From NCBI GenBank assembly GCA_023954715.1, contig JAGSHD010000005.1, positions 62,001 through 126,000 of the forward strand: a stretch of 64,000 nucleotides of DNA, in the 5' to 3' direction. Below are positions 25,394-34,349 of the stretch, piece after piece (position 1 is the stretch's first letter; each line of letters opens with the position of its first letter). Under the pieces are notes generated by a model. That model was not told where the DNA came from. It saw only the letters and a list, made by a program, of their open reading frames with translations, and searched no databases. The DNA is from Candidatus Cloacimonadota bacterium. Its GTDB lineage: Bacteria; Muiribacteriota; UBA6191. The position numbers were made by a program, and so were the translations under genes.

Positions 25394-26539
25394 ATGAAAA
25401 TAGTCATTATAGGGACTGGGTTAGCTGGATATACTTTGGTTAGAGAGATAAGAAAAGTTGACCAAGAAATAGAAATTTTAATGATTACTAAAGATAATGG
25501 GTCTTTATATTCAAAACCTATGCTATCGAATGCACTAAGCAAAAACAAAGATGCAGAACAATTAATACAAAGTAGCGCTAAACAAATGGAGGATAAGTAT
25601 CAGATACAGATACTTACTCATACTAAAGTCTTACATATTGATTCAGACAATAACTTGATTCACTTAGACAACAAGAAAATATCTTATGACTCACTAGTAC
25701 TCGCAATTGGAGCAAACCCATTTCGTCCTAAATTAGAAGGAAGTGGGGCGGACAATGTATTATCTATTAATAATTTAAGAGATTATCAAACCTATCGAGA
25801 AGGGTTAGATCATGCATCGAGTGTTGCTATCATAGGTCCTGGCCTAATTGGTTGTGAGTTTGCGAATGACTTAATCTCTCAAGATAAAGAAATTCATGTA
25901 ATTGGTCCAGACCCCTATGCAATGAGTAACCTTCTAACAAAAGAAGCTGGCGAACATCTACAAAATACTTTATCAAAATATAAAGTAAACTGGCATTTAA
26001 GTGTATTTCCTATAGGAGTTGAGAAACTCAAAAATCAGTTTAAAGTTAATCTTGATAATGGAGAAAGTGTAATCAGTGACTTAGTCGTATCTGCAGTGGG
26101 ATTAAGAGCAAACCTAAATATTTTGAAGGACTCTAATATTTTATTTGATAAAGCCATCACTTGTAATCAATACTTACAAACTAACATCTCTAATGTTTAT
26201 GCATTAGGAGATTGTGCAGAAGTAGCTGGACACTATTTACCTTTTGTTGCACCGATTATCGCTGGTGCAAAAGCTCTTTCAAAAACTCTTACTGGGACAA
26301 AGACAAAGGTTCAGTATAAAGCAAATTCCGTAACCGTAAAGACTGATGTCTGTCCATTAGTTGTAGCAAAACCTTCTGTACCTCACTCCACTACAAGTAT
26401 AGAGAAGGATGATTCAGGGATTAAAGTCGTATACTATGATGATAAAAGTAAAGTCTTAGGATATATATTGATGGGAGTATATACAAAAGAAAAACTGGTA
26501 CTAAATAAAACTCTACCAGACTTGATGTTAAATGCTTAA
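25394..26539 (+). CDS. FAD-dependent NAD(P)H:rubredoxin reductase
   Basis: A 381-residue pyridine-nucleotide-disulphide-type oxidoreductase. The FAD motif IVIIGTGLAGYTLVREI opens the protein, a second Rossmann motif VAIIGPGLIGCEFANDL lies near residue 145, and the C-terminal FAD motif NVYALGDCAEV near residue 270. It has no redox CxxxxC pair, matching rubredoxin reductases rather than thioredoxin reductases. A strong GGAGG precedes the ATG. With rubredoxin and rubrerythrin it completes an NADH-driven peroxide-reduction chain. Confidence 0.88.
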   Translation: MKIVIIGTGLAGYTLVREIRKVDQEIEILMITKDNGSLYSKPMLSNALSKNKDAEQLIQSSAKQMEDKYQIQILTHTKVLHIDSDNNLIHLDNKKISYDSLVLAIGANPFRPKLEGSGADNVLSINNLRDYQTYREGLDHASSVAIIGPGLIGCEFANDLISQDKEIHVIGPDPYAMSNLLTKEAGEHLQNTLSKYKVNWHLSVFPIGVEKLKNQFKVNLDNGESVISDLVVSAVGLRANLNILKDSNILFDKAITCNQYLQTNISNVYALGDCAEVAGHYLPFVAPIIAGAKALSKTLTGTKTKVQYKANSVTVKTDVCPLVVAKPSVPHSTTSIEKDDSGIKVVYYDDKSKVLGYILMGVYTKEKLVLNKTLPDLMLNA

Positions 26540-26562
26540 ATAAACTAAGCATAGAAAATCAC

Positions 26563-26600
26563 AAAAGTCCCATACAACGATAGTGCTTGATGGGACTTTT
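26563..26600. terminator. Bidirectional terminator
   Basis: AAAAGTCCCAT pairs with ATGGGACTTTT around a 16-base loop between the converging rubredoxin-reductase and ATP-grasp genes. The A-run and T-run at the stem ends suit termination in both directions. Confidence 0.8.
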
Positions 26601-26621
26601 ATTGATGAAAACTGGACGGTA

Positions 26622-28022
26622 TTATTTATATAACTCAGCCTTTAATGGAAAAATCGGTACAATACCACCATCTCCAGACGAAACATTGACTACTTTTGAA
26701 GCAGAGATTCGGCCCAAAGTACCAGCATATTTACCATTGAAAATATATGGGTTTAGGTTTAAATTTCGTTTTTCCATGATGACCTTACCATCTTTAAAGA
26801 TTGGAAAGTCATGCTCTGGTACATCAAATGCTTCTTGAGCAATCCACCAAGAGGATCCCATAGTGTTGTTAACTACTCTCTCCCATTTGGAGTATTCAGT
26901 AGCTTTACCCACATAAACATCTTGTCCACCTGCACCACCGGTAGGTTTGATTACCATTTTATCTTTGTTATCTAAAAGGTACTGATGTAAAGAGATATCT
27001 GTACCTTCAGGAGATAAACAGATTGTTTCACTTAAACAACGTGTCCAAGGAACATGTTTTTTAATTGCGTCGATCTCTTCATCATTAAATAAATAATGCA
27101 TGTCTTCATTGGTCATTAATGACATAACCTCTTTATGGGCTCCAATGATTGCTCTAAATGGATTCACAGTACAAACAGCTTTGTCTCTAATTGCAGCCAT
27201 AAACTCTTTGAGTTCTCTTGGATATCTTTTGAAGAATAAAAAACGAATACTTAGATTGATGATATCAAACTGTATATTGTTGGAGTATAGGCCACCATTT
27301 TTATACTCGAGCTCACGAGGGTCTAAGAAGTTTGCTTCGTAGCCATTTTCGATTAAGTAGTCTCGAACGATCTCAGCATCGGATCCAACGAGTGTAGATT
27401 TGAAAGATACAAGCCCAATTCTTGGGTTTTTCTTGGTACCACCAGACTCCTTATAACATTCCAAAAGACTGTCTAAAAACATCTTCATGGTATCAGGACG
27501 ATTTGGATCTACATAATTATTGATTAGGTCTTTCATATGGGGTTGCTCTGAAAATAGCTTTTCATAAACTCCTATCCAACCTCGTCCACCAGGCATATCT
27601 GTATTAAACTCAATAAACTTTAAGGTTTTACCGTCAAACAAAGCATCGTGTCTACTAATGACAGTTGGTTTTTTATAACCAGGATCCCAAGTGATCCACT
27701 CTTCTGGTAAGTCAGGATAAGGAAAGTACTCACGAACCTTGGGATCATGAGCATAAGCGCAAACTGCTTTATCTAATGCTCGATCGAGTATTTCACCCAC
27801 ATTTTTAATCAACTCTACCGAGTCATGGTTTAGAAAAACTGGAGTTAAGGCCATAGGTAGGGTTGAACCCTCACTACTAGTACATCTCTTTTTTTGTAAG
27901 TTTTGTAGAAACTTTGTTCGTTCCTTAAAAACCTCTTTTGGATGGTCTAACATCCATTGTTCCATCTTTTTTTCTGCTTCATCAAATGAGCTTATATTGA
28001 GGTCCTTCTTTTTAGCGGCCAT
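26622..28022 (-). CDS. ATP-grasp-superfamily ligase (circularly permuted / glutathionylspermidine-synthase-like)
   Basis: A 466-residue cytoplasmic protein. The block FIEFNTDMPGGRGWIG near residue 145, MVIKPTGGAGGQDVYVG near residue 340, and a C-terminal GRISASKVVNVSSGDGG are ATP-grasp-like nucleotide and metal-binding elements in the order seen in circularly permuted or glutathionylspermidine-synthase-type enzymes. These form peptide-like bonds at the cost of ATP. A reading 40 codons longer runs back through MITE copy C; the true start is the ATG at 28022, preceded by AAAGGA. The substrate is unknown. Confidence 0.65.
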   Translation of the reverse strand: MAAKKKDLNISSFDEAEKKMEQWMLDHPKEVFKERTKFLQNLQKKRCTSSEGSTLPMALTPVFLNHDSVELIKNVGEILDRALDKAVCAYAHDPKVREYFPYPDLPEEWITWDPGYKKPTVISRHDALFDGKTLKFIEFNTDMPGGRGWIGVYEKLFSEQPHMKDLINNYVDPNRPDTMKMFLDSLLECYKESGGTKKNPRIGLVSFKSTLVGSDAEIVRDYLIENGYEANFLDPRELEYKNGGLYSNNIQFDIINLSIRFLFFKRYPRELKEFMAAIRDKAVCTVNPFRAIIGAHKEVMSLMTNEDMHYLFNDEEIDAIKKHVPWTRCLSETICLSPEGTDISLHQYLLDNKDKMVIKPTGGAGGQDVYVGKATEYSKWERVVNNTMGSSWWIAQEAFDVPEHDFPIFKDGKVIMEKRNLNLNPYIFNGKYAGTLGRISASKVVNVSSGDGGIVPIFPLKAELYK

Positions 28023-28052
28023 ATCTATCCTTTCTAAATGATTATGAAAAAT

Positions 28053-28182
28053 GTAATTATTCAGGGTATCTCTTCGATAAAAGGTGAGGAGCATACAAGT
28101 TTTTCGCAATTTTTCTTTATTGATATACTTAGGTGTAATCATCCTTTGTAAAGAAATTAAAAAATTATAGCTGAATAGTTAC
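28053..28182 (+). mobile_element. MITE copy C (130 bp, IS66-like ends)
   Basis: It begins GTAATTATTCAG and ends CTGAATAGTTAC. Flanking octamers TGAAAAAT and TTAAAAGT agree at 6 of 8 positions. It lies 30 bp upstream of the ATP-grasp gene's start codon, so it occupies that gene's leader or promoter. Confidence 0.85.
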
Positions 28183-28246
28183 TTAAAAGTCAGTATAACC
28201 TTTCCAACCCCCATGTTGTCCAGTTTCTAGGTAGGCAAAAATTTAT

Positions 28247-28473
28247 GTAATTGTTCAGTAGGTCTCTTTGATAACTATTAAGGGCTGTCCAAATTTTTCA
28301 AAGTTTAAACGTTACTGATGCGGTTTAGCTCATCATCATCTTTTGCTTTTAAAGTTTTTGTTGAGTAGTCCACTACACTTAAAAAGCGATAAAATACAAA
28401 ATATAACAATGATCAAAAACCTCGTTGTAATCAACCTTTGTATAGAATTTAAGAATTATAGTTGAATAGTTAC
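28247..28473 (+). mobile_element. MITE copy D (227 bp variant, exact target duplication)
   Basis: It begins GTAATTGTTCAG and ends TTGAATAGTTAC, and is flanked by the exact 8-bp repeat AAATTTAT on both sides, the clearest target duplication in the family. The interior is about 95 bp longer than the other copies and only partly similar. It shares GATGCGGTTTAGCTCATCAT with copy E. It lies 87 bp upstream of the secreted-protein gene at 28561. Confidence 0.88.
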
Positions 28474-28560
28474 AAATTTATAAAAATATGTGATTTATTT
28501 TGGAAATAACTTTAACAGATCTGATTAAAACGGTCGAAACTAGATACTAGAAAGGTATTT

Positions 28561-29406
28561 ATGAACATTAAACAGATAATAACACTAACTTTTGTATGGA
28601 TATTAACTTCAAGTATGATTGCTTTACAAGCAGCTAGCTCTCAAGAAACTTGGACAGATTTTGCTAGTCGATGGAGCAAAAAGTTTGATGAGCGTCGGGC
28701 TAAAAATGGATTGAAGCCAAGCTTTGATGCCATTAATACGACTCATAAAAAAGAGTCTAAACCACACATTAAAAAAACTAGCACAAGTAACAATGATGAA
28801 ATTTTTAAAGAAGGTTTCTTAAACAAGATGGAAAAGTCCATGAGCGGACCTATTGGTATGTTTAAAAAAATAGGAAAAACGAGAGACCGCTTGAATGGAA
28901 AGCAGTTTAAGTGGCTCAATCCTAGTTTGGTTAAGTTTAATGGTTATCAACGGACTATAGGTAATACTTTTCACTATATTAAAGACTTAGATACTAAAAA
29001 ACATTTAGATTTTTACTACAACTATGCTGAAATGAAAATGAAAGAGCCTTATGAAGTAATGAAGCTACAAACTATGGATTTTGGTTTAGGTGTCCATGAG
29101 CTACTAAATGATAAGTGGAGAATGTCTGTAAGTGGGGGAATCAAGCGCTATGTACCTAACTACTTTTATAGAGAGTTTTTTACAAAGAAAAACCAAGTAT
29201 TTGATAGTAAATCGATCCCATATCTGTCGGTGAGTGTTGGTTACAAATTGTTAAATAAAATTTTGATGATTCATCGACCTCTAGTTTTAAACTTTGGTTA
29301 TACTATGGCAGATGATTATAAGTTTCCATCTGCAGACCCTTTTGGATTTGAAGATATTGGGTTTAAAGGTTTTCATGTGGGTCTAAAACTGAGATTTAAG
29401 ATTTAA
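28561..29406 (+). CDS. Exported protein of unknown function
   Basis: A 281-residue protein with a signal peptide (about residues 1-23). The first half is charged and lysine-rich; the second half has alternating hydrophobic strands (SIPYLSVSVGYKLL, GFHVGLKLRFKI) that could form an outer-membrane or periplasmic beta structure. AAAGG precedes the ATG. The next gene starts 4 bp downstream, so the two are co-transcribed. No family recognised. Confidence 0.6.
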   Translation: MNIKQIITLTFVWILTSSMIALQAASSQETWTDFASRWSKKFDERRAKNGLKPSFDAINTTHKKESKPHIKKTSTSNNDEIFKEGFLNKMEKSMSGPIGMFKKIGKTRDRLNGKQFKWLNPSLVKFNGYQRTIGNTFHYIKDLDTKKHLDFYYNYAEMKMKEPYEVMKLQTMDFGLGVHELLNDKWRMSVSGGIKRYVPNYFYREFFTKKNQVFDSKSIPYLSVSVGYKLLNKILMIHRPLVLNFGYTMADDYKFPSADPFGFEDIGFKGFHVGLKLRFKI

Positions 29407-29410
29407 TGAT

Positions 29411-30586
29411 ATGAAAAAACAAACGTCTAATATTCTATTTAACTTATTATGCGTCATTACCGTATTTGTCGTGCTGATTGGATGTAGTGATACAGCAATA
29501 CAAGATACACTTATTAGTCCTACTGTAAATAGTTATAGTGTTGTTCGTGGAGTGATTACGGATAGCTCTATACGCTTAGAGTCTAAATCAAGAGTAAGTC
29601 AATCGGTTGCTAGCGCAGAAGAGAGTACTAGCACAATTGGTGTAGATATGGCTTTGATGACAGATCAAGGGCTCATACTACAAAGGCGCAGTTTTCAAAA
29701 GCGAAATAACCAAGGCAACTTTGAGTTTGTTTTTGAAGGAGAGTTTCCAAAAGAAGCTTTAAGGATACGAGTTTTTGAAGTAGGTGCTTTTGATGGAGTT
29801 TACGATATAGCCATAGGCACGGCGGCTTCTAATGATGAATCAATCGAGTTAGGAGATTATAAAGACGCAGCAATAGCGACTCGCTATTTAGAGCAAACCC
29901 ACTCTTATCTGGAGTTAAAAAAACAAGGGATTAGCTCGTTTCAAGATACATTAAATCAAGTAATTTCAAAAAAGATAAATGGCGCTGATGATAAAGACTT
30001 ATTTATTCAAAATTTTGAACGTTTGGGAGTGGACTCACAAGGGAAGTTATCTATTTTTCCTAGTAATTACTCTCCATCTGCAAAGAGAAACCCGAGTGTT
30101 CCCACAACATGGGAAGATAAAATTTTTGAAGATGAAGTTATTGAAGAAGTGGTTGAAGAAGCACCAATTTTGATACCCACGAGCAGTAAAAGATTAGTCA
30201 ATTTTGTTTATCAGGCTTTGGATTTAAAAGACGCAAAAGTCTTATACGACTCTAGAGCTTTTCGCCAAACAAAGATTGTTCAAAGAGATAGAAGTATTGA
30301 GATTGTATTTAGAATGATCCGAACCCCATTGCTCGAACAAAAGAGTTATCTTGACAGCAACTTATCTTTATTAATAGTCAATGGAAATCATCGAGAGCAA
30401 GTAGCTCTAAAAGATTTACCTTCTCGATGGGAAAATCAACGTGATTTGATTGTTTCGTTAAACTTAAATAGTTATATTTATATTGCTTCTGAAGAATTAG
30501 GCATATATTTACAAGATGCTTTGCCATCGCAAGAGGATGAAATTCTTCAAGTATTGGCAGGCATACATTTAGATATAAACTTTTGA
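29411..30586 (+). CDS. Lipoprotein of unknown function
   Basis: A 391-residue protein with a lipoprotein signal: hydrophobic segment followed by VLIGCSD, with Cys as the acylation site near residue 25. The mature part is probably beta-rich, with an acidic stretch (EDEVIEEVVEEAP) in the middle. It is sandwiched tightly between the exported protein and the PfkB kinase gene. No recognised domain. Confidence 0.6.
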   Translation: MKKQTSNILFNLLCVITVFVVLIGCSDTAIQDTLISPTVNSYSVVRGVITDSSIRLESKSRVSQSVASAEESTSTIGVDMALMTDQGLILQRRSFQKRNNQGNFEFVFEGEFPKEALRIRVFEVGAFDGVYDIAIGTAASNDESIELGDYKDAAIATRYLEQTHSYLELKKQGISSFQDTLNQVISKKINGADDKDLFIQNFERLGVDSQGKLSIFPSNYSPSAKRNPSVPTTWEDKIFEDEVIEEVVEEAPILIPTSSKRLVNFVYQALDLKDAKVLYDSRAFRQTKIVQRDRSIEIVFRMIRTPLLEQKSYLDSNLSLLIVNGNHREQVALKDLPSRWENQRDLIVSLNLNSYIYIASEELGIYLQDALPSQEDEILQVLAGIHLDINF

Positions 30587-30593
30587 GGTAATT

Positions 30594-31550
30594 ATGAAGG
30601 ATTTCAAATATGATTTAATTTCCGTTGGAAAGTGTTGTATCGATGAAATGCTACTAATCCCAAACGAATCCAAAGAAAATAACAAAGCTTGTATTATTGA
30701 AAAGCGAGTTACTGGTGGAGGGCAAGCGGCAACCACAGCGGTTATTGTCTCTTTATTAGGTGGAAAATCTATTTATTCCGGAATCTTAGGATATGATGCA
30801 GCCGGTACCTACTTAGAAGACGAGCTCGAGCGATTTGAAGTAGAGACAAAATATATTCAAAAAGAGCCAAACTTTGAAACTCCAAAAGCTATCATAGTAA
30901 TCAAAGAAGGTTGTGGAGAACGTACCATATACTATGAAAAACGAGATAGCAATTTTGTAAACCCAATCCCAATGGATGAGATTAAAAATACGAGAGCATT
31001 AATTTTAGACCCTGAAATTAGTGTTATTGATTTACAAAAAGTAATGGAGTTAAAAGATCCTGATACTATTTTAGTATATGATGCAGAAAGATATCGCCCC
31101 AGCATTAATGAAATGATGATTTATTCGGACTTTTTTATTGCCTCTGAAACAATTTTAGATATGGATGCAAGTAAAAGTCGCTCCGAGCAGTTTTTAATCT
31201 TAAAAGACAAAATAAAGGGCGAGTTTATAATTACTTGTGGTGCTCATGGCTCATTTTGGATACAAGACCAACAAGTAAGCCATATTGAAGCCTTTAAGGA
31301 TATACAAATCTGTGATACCACCGGTGCTGGAGATGTTTACCACGCAGCGTTTGTGTACTATTATCCAAGAAATAAGTCCGTAATTGACTCTATGAAAATT
31401 GCTTCTGTGGCTGGAGCTTTAAGTACACAACACTTAGGGACTCGTGACAAAGATATGTTTGCAAAAGATATAGAGTCTTTAGCAAAAGATATTCAAGTTA
31501 AAACTTTATCTTTAAATAAGTTTATAGATCTACTAGGCCAGCTAGACTAA
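30594..31550 (+). CDS. PfkB-family carbohydrate kinase (ribokinase-like)
   Basis: A 318-residue sugar or nucleoside kinase. The N-terminal GGGQAATTAVIVSLLGGKS supplies the substrate-binding di-glycine block, and DTTGAGDVYHAAFVYYY carries the catalytic Asp of the GAGD anion hole. GAGGT precedes the ATG, 7 bp after the lipoprotein gene. The exact sugar cannot be told. The stop region overlaps the end of the converging lipoprotein gene by 4 bp. Confidence 0.85.
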   Translation: MKDFKYDLISVGKCCIDEMLLIPNESKENNKACIIEKRVTGGGQAATTAVIVSLLGGKSIYSGILGYDAAGTYLEDELERFEVETKYIQKEPNFETPKAIIVIKEGCGERTIYYEKRDSNFVNPIPMDEIKNTRALILDPEISVIDLQKVMELKDPDTILVYDAERYRPSINEMMIYSDFFIASETILDMDASKSRSEQFLILKDKIKGEFIITCGAHGSFWIQDQQVSHIEAFKDIQICDTTGAGDVYHAAFVYYYPRNKSVIDSMKIASVAGALSTQHLGTRDKDMFAKDIESLAKDIQVKTLSLNKFIDLLGQLD

Positions 31551-32866
31551 TCAAATTTAGGAGCTCTATCACCTAAACCATAGGCTCTAGCAAGACTATC
31601 TTTACCAACAAAAAGCATGGATCTCTTTAGTCGGTCTTGTTCCCAAACAGAGGACACTTGTTTAGAGATAATTATAGCCCACTTTTCTCGTCGCTTAGTT
31701 GGATCACTAATAGAGTTAGGTGGAGCTTGGGCCATAAGGGCTTTAGACTTAGTCAATGGCTTACCAGTTTGAATAGAGATATCATAAAACATAGCCCAGT
31801 CTAACTCACTGACTTTATCGTGTTTATTTAAAAAGGCTTCGTAATATTTTAATTTGTCCTGAATAGACTGGTCTGAAACTTTATCAAAAGCATCACGCAC
31901 AGCTTTAATTGGAGCTATACGTTTAAAAAGGTCTTTCATTTTTTTTCGAGCAGCAGAGCCTTTATCCCATACAAGTCTTTTTACAGTTGATTTTGCTTGA
32001 CTACCAGACATTGTAGAGAGTTGCTTTACTAAAGAGAGCTCTTGTGTGCTTAAAACCTTAGTAAACTCATCACTATTTAAAGCAATTTTGAAAATATCTG
32101 AAATCTCACCACTTCGTAAAGTCATACCTGTGGGACCCCAAGTAGCTCCTGATGGATCTTTATGATCATATCCATAGTTAAACTCAAGGTCATCATAGTC
32201 AGTACCTTCCATCATAAATGAAAAATTAGCTGCTCTTTGTCTTAGACTGTCTGGATTTTTTTTAGTCACTTTTTTATATTGCTCATTTGAAATACACTCC
32301 AAGGGGCTAACATTTAATCTTTCACTTAAAGCAGCCCTTGTGCCAGCTCCAAATACTCCATCAATTTTAATTTTTAATGCGCGCTGAAGATGTCCTAATG
32401 CAGCCCACTTTGATGTTTTAAGTTTTGCACCACGAATTGTATTTTTATTAAAATAACAAAGTGAAATATCTTGAGGACTTACAGGAACTGCTCTTGGAAT
32501 ATCATTCGAATCATCACTACAGTCTCCTGTAGTTTCGATTCCTTCAAAAAGCTCACCATTTTCTCCACATTGACTTTGTGCACCATCAGTGTCACTAACC
32601 GAAGGAACTGTCGTATCTACTGCATCATTGCTTTGACTATCAGTTTGTCCGCTATCATGATCATTCAAAAACTGTCCAGCATCGGCTATCACATCACTAC
32701 TTGAAGAAGTAGAGGGGGTCTCAGTGACTGTTAGTGAAACAGGAGTTGTATCAATGTCCGAACTTATAGGGGCTTCTGGTGTGGAGTCTTCTTGGCTTAC
32801 TTGCTGAGATTTATCACATCCGCATAATAATAAAGAAGATAAGATCAAAAGAGTTTTAATATTCAT
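31547..32866 (-). CDS. Peptidoglycan-binding lipoprotein, possible wall hydrolase
   Basis: A 439-residue lipoprotein: signal peptide with LLLCGC as lipobox (Cys16 or 18), then a Ser/Thr/Asp-rich linker to about residue 130. A peptidoglycan-binding repeat (LGHLQRALKIKIDGVFGAGT) lies near residue 160. A C-terminal helical domain of about 230 residues opens with a pattern (FNYGYDHKDPSGATWGPTGM) reminiscent of lysozyme-like or chitosanase-like folds, but no catalytic pair can be fixed by eye. The likely site is the inner face of the outer membrane, acting on peptidoglycan; enzymatic function is inference. Confidence 0.65.
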   Translation of the reverse strand: MNIKTLLILSSLLLCGCDKSQQVSQEDSTPEAPISSDIDTTPVSLTVTETPSTSSSSDVIADAGQFLNDHDSGQTDSQSNDAVDTTVPSVSDTDGAQSQCGENGELFEGIETTGDCSDDSNDIPRAVPVSPQDISLCYFNKNTIRGAKLKTSKWAALGHLQRALKIKIDGVFGAGTRAALSERLNVSPLECISNEQYKKVTKKNPDSLRQRAANFSFMMEGTDYDDLEFNYGYDHKDPSGATWGPTGMTLRSGEISDIFKIALNSDEFTKVLSTQELSLVKQLSTMSGSQAKSTVKRLVWDKGSAARKKMKDLFKRIAPIKAVRDAFDKVSDQSIQDKLKYYEAFLNKHDKVSELDWAMFYDISIQTGKPLTKSKALMAQAPPNSISDPTKRREKWAIIISKQVSSVWEQDRLKRSMLFVGKDSLARAYGLGDRAPKFD

Positions 32867-32961
32867 GGTATCTACTACGAAATCTATATGAACTTTGTTT
32901 CAATACTATTTTTGACCAATCATAAAGAAGAAATGGATTGGTCAAAAATATGAGTTAATAC

Positions 32962-34005
32962 TTATACTAACTCCATTAGCATGACATCAGTATATGGAGT
33001 GATCTCTTGGTTGGTTTTCAGCTTTTCAACTAAGTCTGAATTGGCTATAAAAGGTCGACCAAAAGCAATTAAGTCCATTTTATGTTCACTAATGGCAAGA
33101 CTAGCGGACTGTTTAGTGTAGCTCCCAGCACCAATGACTGTGCCTTTATAGTTTTTTCTAAGAAAGGAAGTAACATTACCCTCCAAATAATCATACTCTA
33201 CACTATCATCAAATATACCAGAGTGAATATAAGCCAAATTACGCTTATCAATTTCAGAAAGTAGATGCTTAAAAACATCTGGATCTAAGGGATTGGTATC
33301 CATGTTAAAGTAAGCTGCTGGACTTAAGCGTATTCCCACCTTATCTGATCCAATTTCAGAGCAAATAGCATCAATGACTTCTAAACAAAACCTCGACATG
33401 TTTTTTGGGTTTCCTCCATAAGAATCTGCCCTTGTATTAGAAGAATAATGTAAAAATTGATCGATTAAGTATCCATTGGCGCCATGAATTTCAACTCCAT
33501 CAAAGCCGGCTTGAATAGCATTTTTAGCAGACGTTTGATAGTCAACTACTAACTGTTTGATTTCAGCAATTTGTAGTTCTTTTGGCATTTCGTACTGTAA
33601 ATCCTTGGTTCTTGGGACTCTACCTTCTACCTTTACAGCAGATGGAGCAAGGGTTGGTTGGTTTGTGTAAAAAGTATGTGCAACTCGACCACAATGCCAT
33701 AATTGTAAGAAAATTTTACCACCTTTTTGATGAACTGCTTTTGTAATCTCACTCCATGCATCTATTTGACTTTGGGTATAGATACCTGGTGTACCTGGGT
33801 AGCCTTGTCCGTCTTTTCGAATCAAGGTTGCTTCTGAAATTATGAGTCCTGCATCTGCTCTTTTTTCATAATATGGTATAGCTAGTTTGTTTGGTACAAG
33901 ATCTTCACTTGCAAAACATCGTGTTAATGGAGCCATGATGATTCGATTATTAAGTTCAAGTGAATCACTTAGTTTGTATTTTTGAAACAAGTTTTCTTCG
34001 TTCAT
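32962..34005 (-). CDS. Old Yellow Enzyme family ene-reductase (NemA-like)
   Basis: A 347-residue FMN-dependent NAD(P)H oxidoreductase. NNRIIMAPLTRCFAS near the N-terminus, LQLWHCGRVAH, FDGVEIHGANGYLIDQFL with the His-x-x-Asn substrate site, NTRADSYGGNPKNMSRF and FGRPFIANSDLV all match the family. It reduces activated alkenes, nitro compounds or electrophiles. A TetR-family gene is divergently transcribed, the usual nemR-nemA arrangement. Confidence 0.9.
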   Translation of the reverse strand: MNEENLFQKYKLSDSLELNNRIIMAPLTRCFASEDLVPNKLAIPYYEKRADAGLIISEATLIRKDGQGYPGTPGIYTQSQIDAWSEITKAVHQKGGKIFLQLWHCGRVAHTFYTNQPTLAPSAVKVEGRVPRTKDLQYEMPKELQIAEIKQLVVDYQTSAKNAIQAGFDGVEIHGANGYLIDQFLHYSSNTRADSYGGNPKNMSRFCLEVIDAICSEIGSDKVGIRLSPAAYFNMDTNPLDPDVFKHLLSEIDKRNLAYIHSGIFDDSVEYDYLEGNVTSFLRKNYKGTVIGAGSYTKQSASLAISEHKMDLIAFGRPFIANSDLVEKLKTNQEITPYTDVMLMELV

Positions 34006-34349
34006 AATTTATCCTATATTTTAAACTCCGGTGAGTGGGATTGTTATTTTCTAATAAGATAGGGGTAGCCCCTATGTCATATGTAGCATGTTTTTGTAAA
34101 CAAGGCCGCAAACCTTGCTTGGTGATTGTTATTCTAGTTATAACATTATTGAGATATAAAATAATATAGAACAAAAGGCAATTTTCATAGCTCTTCTGAT
34201 ATTTGGTGATCTCAAAAGTCTTTTGATTAACAGTAAGCTAAGTTTGATTCTTTTGTTAAAATTCATTACAATTAAAAGCATAGTGATTAAGATCAATTCT
34301 CTTAAAAATATCGTACATCATTAAAGACCTGACAAAATTGGATTAAATT
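34006..34349. promoter_or_regulatory. Divergent control region of ene-reductase and TetR gene
   Basis: Two clear inverted repeats lie here: ATAGGGG-TAG-CCCCTAT (34060-34076) and CAAGG-CCGCAAA-CCTTG (34102-34118), both in the expected leader of the ene-reductase mRNA. GATTGTTATT occurs twice (near 34035 and 34123). A dyad around GTTAT...ATAAC near 34126 could be a TetR operator. No named riboswitch is recognised. Confidence 0.4.

Noticed and set aside
34126..34142. Integron attC-like core (GTTATAAC)
   Set aside because: No paired R/L boxes, integrase or cassette structure; an A+T-rich palindrome is enough to explain it.
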